Positions 6,509 to 11,167 of a DNA stretch of 11,167 bases are shown here, piece after piece (position 1 is the stretch's first letter; every line of letters starts with the position of its first letter). This DNA comes from Nitrospiraceae bacterium. Its GTDB lineage: Bacteria; Nitrospirota; Nitrospiria; Nitrospirales; Nitrospiraceae. A program made the translations under genes and the position numbers. A model generated the notes under the pieces. The model saw nothing but the letters and a program-made list of their open reading frames with translations. It did no database searches and was not told where the DNA came from. The stretch is from the NCBI GenBank assembly GCA_005793285.1, contig SXPO01000139.1, positions 1 through 11,167 of the forward strand. The letters are read 5' to 3'.

Positions 6509-8575
6509 TCCCTTTCCCGTCAGGTCGGCGATCATGTCCTTGAGGTTGCCGGTTTTCATGGCTTCCGCCATGTAGCCTTTCGCCTGCTCGATGCCTTCGT
6601 GTGCGACCTCGATGGTGATGTGAGTCACGCCGATCTTTTCCGCGTGCTTGACGATGAGCGCTTTGGTGCAGTCCCGCATGAAGCCTTCCGGGGCCCGTTC
6701 CAGCCTGGCCTGTGCCTCGACGGTCCAGGTATAGGGAGCAGGCGTAATGTGGCCGTTGTCTGCTTCTGGTGTGCCGTTTCCGTTGACGGTTGCAAGCGTG
6801 GCCGCCGCTTCGGCAGACGTCCCAGTGCCCTTGTTGGCGAAGATCGGTGTGTAGTCTTCCGAGGCCGCTTCTTTGATCATCGGGGCTGCGTATTCGAGGG
6901 TGATCGTCGTCATCCCCAGCTTGCGCGCGGTTTTTTCAATTTTGGCTTTGGCGCGGCGCCGCTGAAAGCCAGCCGGTACCGCTCGGATCGCTTCTTTTGC
7001 ATCTTTGGTCCATTGCATCGGCACATCGTCGTACGCGAGGTCCGTTTCCAGTTCGCCTTCGGCCGTCGCCGCCACTTCAAACACCTTCCTGTCGACTTGC
7101 TTGAACTTCGTCCCGTCCGCGCTGCACACCGGACATTTGACCGGCGCGTCGCCTTTGCCGATGTATCCACAGCCGTCACAGACAAAGTAGTTTTGACTCA
7201 TGCGGTCCAGGTAGGCCTGAGTGGAGGCATCGATGAACTTCGGTTTCTCCTCGACAATCTGGGTCATGACTCCGCTTAACGTCGGGCCCATGAGATCTTT
7301 TGTCACGGATTCGTCAGCCTGCATCTTGTCGCGATCGATGCCGGCTGCATCCAGACTGCCACCAAGCGCGCGCATAGCATCCATGGCGCCTTTAGGCAGG
7401 ATATGCCCAACCGCTGCATCCACGACCGTGTTGCTGATGATGGTGTGACCTTTTTCGATGGCGTACCGATGAATGGCCGTCTTGGCCACGCCGCGCGCAA
7501 AGATCGGGATCTTTTCCATCCGGCGCAAGGCTTCCTCGGTCCAGGCGATCGTGTATTCCGCCTGGGTATCGATCGGTGGTACATATTTCCGATTCGAGAT
7601 GAGCACATTACAGGGCGCGCTCCGGAGAAGGTTTTCCGTGTTGCTGCCGATATCCATATCCTCGTCGCTATGGACGCCGATACGGCCCACGATCAGCAAG
7701 GCCGGAATGTCTTTCCGCACGTATTGAATGATCTTTTCGAAGGCCTTGCCGTCGAGCAAGGTCGTCTTGACGTCGGTCTGCTCAGCCTGCGCGATTTCAC
7801 GGGAGATATCGAGATGCGACTGGTAGATTTTGGCCAAGCCGCTGTCGATGATTTCTTCGTGCAGTTTTTCCTGTTCCTTGAAACGGAAGACTTTTCCGGC
7901 CTCTTCGTTCAACACACCGGAAATGCTGTGGAACGCCGCATAGTGGAAATAGGGGTCAAACGCCGCAATCGCTTCCACCGGCATGTTCAAGGCCTTGCCG
8001 AGCTGAAGTCCCGTCATCAGGCCGCCGAAAGAATGGGGGCTGCCGTCCACGGCCACCACGATCTTGCCGACCGTCATCGGCTGGGTGTTCTTGATGATCA
8101 GCATGTCGGAGTTGCGCACGCGGCGCACGACACGTTCCGTATTGCTGCCGATGACGCTGTCTTTCACCGCACCGACACCCAACGCTCCCATGATGACGAG
8201 ATCGTACCCGTTGGTATTGATGTCTTCGGCCAGGACTTTCCAATTCCGGCCCTCGAGCGATCGGCGTTCGATCGGCAAATTGGCTTCATTACATTTCTTG
8301 TCGACGTAGTCGAGATAGGAGTCCGTGATGATCTGAAGCCCGCGGGTGATCAGCGAGTCGTGAATCTGGCGTTGGCGGTCGAGTTCCTTCTCATCGTGGT
8401 ATTCCTCAGGCAGGCCCGCTTCCATCTGCTTGAAGCGTTTATCGTGCATCTTGGCGGCATAGACATGGCTGCCGACAATTTTTGAACCGAACGTCTTGGC
8501 CATGTGAACGCCGATATCCACGGCCGTATTGGAATGATCGGAGTTATCAACGGGGATATAGATAGTCTTATACAT
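6500..8575 (-). CDS. Universal stress tandem fused to three PCP_red-like domains and a rubredoxin-like knuckle
   Basis: This 691-residue cytoplasmic protein has a mosaic layout. Residues 1-167 and 168-335 are two UspA-type domains. Each keeps the ATP-binding motif GxxGx9GSNT (130-146, GALGVG...IGSNT; 297-313, GRIGV...IGSNT), so both are expected to bind nucleotide. Three PCP_red-like segments follow, at about 345-390 (Trp345, KIPIFARG, IHRYAIEKG), 522-568 (Trp522, VPAGFQRR, IEKTARKLG, ITLE) and 617-664 (Trp617, APEGFMRD, IVKHAEKIG, ITIE). Between the first two lies a rubredoxin/rubrerythrin-type knuckle, CDGCGYIGKGDAPVKCPVC, with Cys466/469/481/484, able to hold Fe or Zn. An Ala/Gly/Thr-rich linker (about 571-613) separates the last two PCP_red segments. 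I know of no characterised protein with this layout. It is first in a minus-strand run with the PCP_red-carrying radical SAM gene, so ATP sensing, electron transfer and tetrapyrrole binding may be linked (inference). The start is supported by a strong ribosome-binding site; the stop lies inside heptamer element C. Confidence 0.88.
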   Translation of the reverse strand: MYKTIYIPVDNSDHSNTAVDIGVHMAKTFGSKIVGSHVYAAKMHDKRFKQMEAGLPEEYHDEKELDRQRQIHDSLITRGLQIITDSYLDYVDKKCNEANLPIERRSLEGRNWKVLAEDINTNGYDLVIMGALGVGAVKDSVIGSNTERVVRRVRNSDMLIIKNTQPMTVGKIVVAVDGSPHSFGGLMTGLQLGKALNMPVEAIAAFDPYFHYAAFHSISGVLNEEAGKVFRFKEQEKLHEEIIDSGLAKIYQSHLDISREIAQAEQTDVKTTLLDGKAFEKIIQYVRKDIPALLIVGRIGVHSDEDMDIGSNTENLLRSAPCNVLISNRKYVPPIDTQAEYTIAWTEEALRRMEKIPIFARGVAKTAIHRYAIEKGHTIISNTVVDAAVGHILPKGAMDAMRALGGSLDAAGIDRDKMQADESVTKDLMGPTLSGVMTQIVEEKPKFIDASTQAYLDRMSQNYFVCDGCGYIGKGDAPVKCPVCSADGTKFKQVDRKVFEVAATAEGELETDLAYDDVPMQWTKDAKEAIRAVPAGFQRRRAKAKIEKTARKLGMTTITLEYAAPMIKEAASEDYTPIFANKGTGTSAEAAATLATVNGNGTPEADNGHITPAPYTWTVEAQARLERAPEGFMRDCTKALIVKHAEKIGVTHITIEVAHEGIEQAKGYMAEAMKTGNLKDMIADLTGKGSA

Positions 8576-8589
8576 GGAGGCGCCTCCTT
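8576..8589 (-). promoter_or_regulatory. Strong ribosome-binding site within a 12-base palindrome
   Basis: On the minus strand AAGGAGG (8589-8583) lies 7 bases before the ATG of the USP/PCP_red gene, ideal spacing. The 12 bases 8576-8587, GGAGGCGCCTCC, are a perfect palindrome, so GGAG can pair with CTCC across a GCGC loop and mask the Shine-Dalgarno. It confirms the 8575 start; the masking effect is inference. Confidence 0.65.
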
Positions 8590-8675
8590 AGGGCGCTATC
8601 ATGAGACAGGCGAAACGCCGTAATCGTATGAAAAACCAAATGGTTGACGTGCGCACAGAGCCGTAAAGAAAGCGG

Positions 8676-8705
8676 ATGATAGCACTGGCTGGAACTGGAA
8701 TGCAA
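8676..8705 (-). promoter_or_regulatory. Candidate sigma70 promoter of the USP/PCP_red operon
   Basis: On the minus strand, TTGCAT (8705-8700) is followed by 18 bases and then TATCAT (8681-8676), preceded by TGC as an extended -10. The start site would be near 8669, giving a leader of about 90 bases. This is the best promoter match in the 221-base gap 8576-8796, which otherwise holds only short palindromes (8634-8645, 8649-8656, 8718-8730) and no gene. Confidence 0.4.
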
Positions 8706-8717
8706 GAAGGCCGTGAA

Positions 8718-8730
8718 GGGTGTCACACCC
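8718..8730. promoter_or_regulatory. Inverted repeat upstream of the operon promoter, possible operator
   Basis: GGGTGT and ACACCC are perfect inverted 6-base arms separated by one base. The centre, at 8724, lies about 55 bases upstream of the predicted start near 8669, where an activator would bind. No regulator can be named from the sequence. Confidence 0.3.
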
Positions 8731-8796
8731 AATGGTCAAGCCTCAAGCAATGGAGAAATCAAAAGATTTTCTGCCAGGCCGACGAGAGGATGGTGT

Positions 8797-10425
8797 TTAC
8801 CTGGCTGAAGTGACGTGGGGATTCTCAACCGATGGGATAGAAGGCGGCGCAGGGTGTCGGGGCCGGAGAATATCTTCAATCGCGAGCAAGGCGTCTCGTC
8901 CCGAATTACCTTCGATGCCTTTGCTCAAGTTCGTGTCTGCATACGAGGTTGTTTTCGTACCGGATTGAGAGAGAGAGCCGGTCCATTTTCTGGGATCGCG
9001 ACTGCCTTGTTTCTTTTCCCAGGCTCGCAGGCAGGCCTTGGCGATGACGCTATTGAGCGGCGCCGGGTTATAGAGCAGTTTTCTGATGCTGCTTGGAGTC
9101 AACATCAGGGGGTTATACCCGGCCGACAGGTACCCTTCTTCGAGCAATCGATGTTCCAGATCCGTATTGGGCTGGATCCCCAGGAAGAACATCAAGGGGA
9201 AGACCCGTTCCTCACCCAGGATCGAGGCGACCATCTTGTAGGATTCCACGCTCTGAAGCAGGCTCTCTTCCGTCTCCTTCGGGCTGTTGAGTGAGTAGTT
9301 CAGAATGACTTTGCCCCTGAAGCCTGCCTCGGCCAGATAACGACAGCCGTCATAGAGCCGTTCCAGCTTGAATCCCATGTGAAGGTTGTTCAGAACCTCT
9401 TGCGAGCCGGAAGTGATGGCCACTTCCAAATCGCCGACGCCCGACCGCACCATCAGCTTGGCCAAGTCCGGGGTGATCAAAGAAGTCCTGATGTAACCGG
9501 ACCACTCGATATCGAGTTTCTCGGCAAGAATCCGCTCAAGGATCTCCGTACATTGCGGATAGGCTTCTTTGCCGGTGATGAATTGGGCGTCGGTGAACCA
9601 GAAGCGGCGCGTCCCCCACTGGTGATAATGCTGGGCGATATCCTTGACGACCATGTCCGGAGGCCGATAGCGAACCCGCTTGCCTTCGATATAGGGATAG
9701 AGACAGAAGGCGCAGTCATAGGGGCAGCCGCGCTTGGTTTGCACCCCGATGGATTCGTGCTGATATTCTCGATATTGAGGGAAAATCGAGGTGAGATAGG
9801 GGAGATCGACCGTCTGGGCGTCGAGCAAGGTCGGTGAGCCTTGATTGCCCTTTCTGACGGAATTCCCCTCCTTGATGATATAGCGTTCGTCTTCGATCGA
9901 GCGGCCTTCAATCACTTTCAATATTGCATCTTCGCCTTCCCCCAACAGGCCGATCGTGCCGTCCGGTAGTTTTTCGATCAATTGATCGGCAAACGCGGTG
10001 AAGGCTCCGCCCCCGATCATAATCTGAGCCTTGGGGAACTCTTTGCGGACCAGCCAGGGATAGGACAGGATTGTATAGATGTGGCTGTAGTACCGGTAGA
10101 GCTGTTTCACGCCTGCAAAGGAGGCGGCAATCCGCTTCAGCGGGTTGCTGGCAAAATAAAAATTGAAGGCATGTTCCAGCGACGAATCGCCTTCGTGAGG
10201 CGAAAAGATCTGAATATCGCGCCAGGAAAAGCAGACGAGATCCGGCTTGAAGTCGGCAGCCGCATCGCGAATCGCCTGACTCCGTTGCGGCACAGGAAAC
10301 AGCGACAGATCGAGGATGCGCTGCCGTACCTCAGGCTTCCGTCGGTGGATGAAGTCCGCCAGATAGGTAATCCCGATGGGATAGACCTTCTTGCAGGGGA
10401 GGAAGATATAAAGAATCGAGTTCAT
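8797..10425 (-). CDS. B12-binding-type radical SAM protein
   Basis: The 542-residue protein has an N-terminal Rossmann-like region of the cobalamin-binding type (about 1-175), ending in IGGGAFTAF (137-145) and LLGEGEDAI (160-168), which mark this class. The radical SAM core follows: Cys234/Cys238/Cys241 in KRGCPYDCAFCLYPY, then RYRPPDMVVKDI (252-263) and FWFTDAQFI (275-283). Where the N-terminal domain normally carries DxHxxG, the histidine that ligates cobalt, this one reads DLSLFP (39-44), so any cobalamin would be bound without that histidine, as in TsrM. The class includes methylases and ring-forming enzymes such as BchE; the substrate here is unknown. The last 65 residues are polar, probably disordered. 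ATG 10425 gives the full N-terminal strand SILYIFLP, although no strong Shine-Dalgarno precedes it. It follows the UbiE-type gene by 76 bases on the same strand, with a possible weak terminator between. Confidence 0.83.
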   Translation of the reverse strand: MNSILYIFLPCKKVYPIGITYLADFIHRRKPEVRQRILDLSLFPVPQRSQAIRDAAADFKPDLVCFSWRDIQIFSPHEGDSSLEHAFNFYFASNPLKRIAASFAGVKQLYRYYSHIYTILSYPWLVRKEFPKAQIMIGGGAFTAFADQLIEKLPDGTIGLLGEGEDAILKVIEGRSIEDERYIIKEGNSVRKGNQGSPTLLDAQTVDLPYLTSIFPQYREYQHESIGVQTKRGCPYDCAFCLYPYIEGKRVRYRPPDMVVKDIAQHYHQWGTRRFWFTDAQFITGKEAYPQCTEILERILAEKLDIEWSGYIRTSLITPDLAKLMVRSGVGDLEVAITSGSQEVLNNLHMGFKLERLYDGCRYLAEAGFRGKVILNYSLNSPKETEESLLQSVESYKMVASILGEERVFPLMFFLGIQPNTDLEHRLLEEGYLSAGYNPLMLTPSSIRKLLYNPAPLNSVIAKACLRAWEKKQGSRDPRKWTGSLSQSGTKTTSYADTNLSKGIEGNSGRDALLAIEDILRPRHPAPPSIPSVENPHVTSAR

Positions 10426-10430
10426 AGTGC

Positions 10431-10503
10431 GATAGTCTTCAAGTCAAAAAGTCCGAAAGCAAGGACCGGATGACTTTCCAACTGTATGGACGTTACGACT
10501 ATC
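10431..10503. repeat. Possible degenerate 8-base palindrome element
   Basis: GATAGTC at 10431-10437 and GACTATC at 10497-10503 are exact reverse complements enclosing the gap between the UbiE-type gene and the B12-type radical SAM gene. Inside, AGTC recurs with 8-base spacing at 10434, 10442 and 10450, and the other side shows AGTC/CGTC on the minus strand at roughly 8-9-base spacing. The right end covers the stop codon of the methyltransferase. The units are far more degenerate than in the three heptamer elements, so this could be chance. Confidence 0.3.
10446..10466 (-). terminator. Weak intrinsic terminator after the UbiE-type gene
   Basis: On the minus strand GTCC (10466-10463), an 8-base loop and GGAC (10454-10451) are followed by TTTTT (10450-10446). 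The stem is only 4 base pairs, so termination would be partial at best. Confidence 0.3.
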
Positions 10504-11167
10504 ATTTGACGGCGATGTGGATCGCGACGATCCCGCCGGTCAGGTTCTTATACGACACCTGGCTGTAGCCGGCCTCGCGTAAAATCTGGCAGAGCCGTTC
10601 TTGATCCGGGAACGTGCGGATCGATGCCGGAAGGTATTCGTACACGCCCGTTTTATCTCGCGCCACCTTTGTGCCGACCCATGGCAAGAGTTTGAACGAA
10701 TACCAATCGTACAGGGCTCGCAGCCAGCCGAACACGGGGCGTGAAAATTCCAGACAGATGAAACGGCCCCCCGGCTTCATGACGCGGCGAATCTCGCGCA
10801 CCGCTTGCGGAAGGTTGCCGACATTGCGCATGCAGAAGCCGGTGGTGACGGCATCGAAGGTATTGTCGGTAAAGCCCAAATGTTCCGCGCTTGCCTGCAA
10901 GCAGGTGATTTTTCCGGTCAGCCCTCTACCGTCCACTTTTTTAAGGCCTTCGGCCAGCATGGCATAGTTCAGGTCGGACGCCACTACGCGCCCAGTTGCG
11001 CCCATTCGTGGCTCAACCAGCAGCGCGAGATCTGCCGTACCGGCCCCGACATCAAGGGCCGTGCCTTGTTCGACCGGCGTGACAAACGACGCGGCGATTT
11101 GTTTCCAGCGGTAATGGAGGCCGAAGCTGAGGAGCGTATTATTCAGGTCGTAGACGCCGGCGATGGA
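10502..11167 (-). CDS. ubiE: UbiE/MenG-type quinone C-methyltransferase, N-terminus outside window
   Basis: This SAM-dependent enzyme methylates the quinone ring in menaquinone or ubiquinone biosynthesis. The frame stays open to the window edge and gives 221 residues ending at TGA 10504-10502; the family is about 230-250 residues long, so some 10-30 N-terminal residues are missing. Visible motifs, in fragment numbering, are the opening SIAGVYDLNNTLLSFGLHYRW, typical of UbiE, and SAM motif I ALDVGAGTADLAL (37-49). Next come the acidic SDLNYAML region, TTGFCMRNVGNL and RVMKPGGRFICLEFSRP, the family signature. The ATG at 11005 is internal: the motif I sequence lies upstream of it, so it is not the true start. 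In a Nitrospirota-like organism menaquinone would be the expected product (inference). The next gene on the same strand is the B12-type radical SAM protein. Confidence 0.92.
   Translation of the reverse strand, partial: SIAGVYDLNNTLLSFGLHYRWKQIAASFVTPVEQGTALDVGAGTADLALLVEPRMGATGRVVASDLNYAMLAEGLKKVDGRGLTGKITCLQASAEHLGFTDNTFDAVTTGFCMRNVGNLPQAVREIRRVMKPGGRFICLEFSRPVFGWLRALYDWYSFKLLPWVGTKVARDKTGVYEYLPASIRTFPDQERLCQILREAGYSQVSYKNLTGGIVAIHIAVK

Noticed and set aside
6464..7279. 271-codon plus-strand open frame antisense to the Usp/PCP_red gene
   Set aside because: It lies entirely opposite a gene with clear domains, its translation is rich in Arg, Phe, Gly and His with no recognisable motif, and it has no ribosome-binding site. 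It is a by-product of GC-biased codons.
7403..8485. 360-codon plus-strand open frame antisense to the Usp domains
   Set aside because: The opposite strand carries two intact ATP-binding Usp motifs. The antisense product is His, Arg and Asp rich without domains and has no plausible start region.
8734..8739. TTGACC on the minus strand as a -35 box
   Set aside because: At 16-18 bases further there is no -10-like hexamer; the TTGCAT/TATCAT pair closer to the gene is better.
9379..9837. 152-codon plus-strand open frame opposite the B12-type radical SAM gene
   Set aside because: It covers the antisense of the radical SAM core and shows no motif or start signal.

Overview
The window looks like a piece of a diderm (Gram-negative type) bacterial chromosome of moderately high GC. 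Gene content, codon style and the unusual tetrapyrrole/radical-SAM proteins fit a Nitrospira-like member of the Nitrospirota best. That assignment is an inference from protein style; there is no rRNA here to confirm it. I see no tRNA, rRNA, CRISPR array, insertion sequence or phage gene. No gap between genes exceeds about 220 bases.

Left part, plus strand (1-4359): the C-terminal end of PhoU, then ftsK (DNA translocase), then lolA (periplasmic lipoprotein carrier) joined to ftsK by an ATGA overlap. These are housekeeping genes, and ftsK-lolA is a familiar pairing. ftsK has a good sigma70-type promoter placed so close to its ATG that the mRNA may be leaderless. After a small palindromic repeat element comes a stand-alone Fe(II)/2-oxoglutarate oxygenase, which ends the plus-strand block.

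Middle part, minus strand (8575 down to 4430): three co-oriented genes that read as one transcription unit. First is a 691-residue chimera of two universal-stress-protein domains, three PCP_red-like domains (the small C-terminal domain of light-independent protochlorophyllide reductase subunit B) and a rubredoxin-like zinc/iron knuckle. Second is a radical SAM/SPASM protein with a further PCP_red-like domain at its C-terminus. Third is a four-helix CopD/HemJ-like membrane protein. The PCP_red-like domain thus occurs four times in two adjacent genes, in a segment with no chlorophyll genes. My working hypothesis is a tetrapyrrole-handling or redox module made of an ATP-binding sensor or carrier, a radical SAM enzyme and a membrane haem-type protein. 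This is the strongest candidate here for an undescribed system.

Right part, minus strand (11167 down to 8797): the C-terminal 221 residues of a UbiE/MenG quinone methyltransferase, then a B12-binding-type radical SAM protein that lacks the usual cobalamin-ligating histidine motif.

The second unusual layer is non-coding. Three intergenic gaps (3503-3572, 4949-5034, 6428-6508) carry the same architecture with three different sequences: short runs of degenerate 7-base units in one orientation, a short spacer containing GAAG(A/G)AAA, then 7-base units in the opposite orientation, giving a long imperfect hairpin. Two of them supply the stop codon of the flanking gene. A more degenerate 8-base version may lie at 10431-10503.
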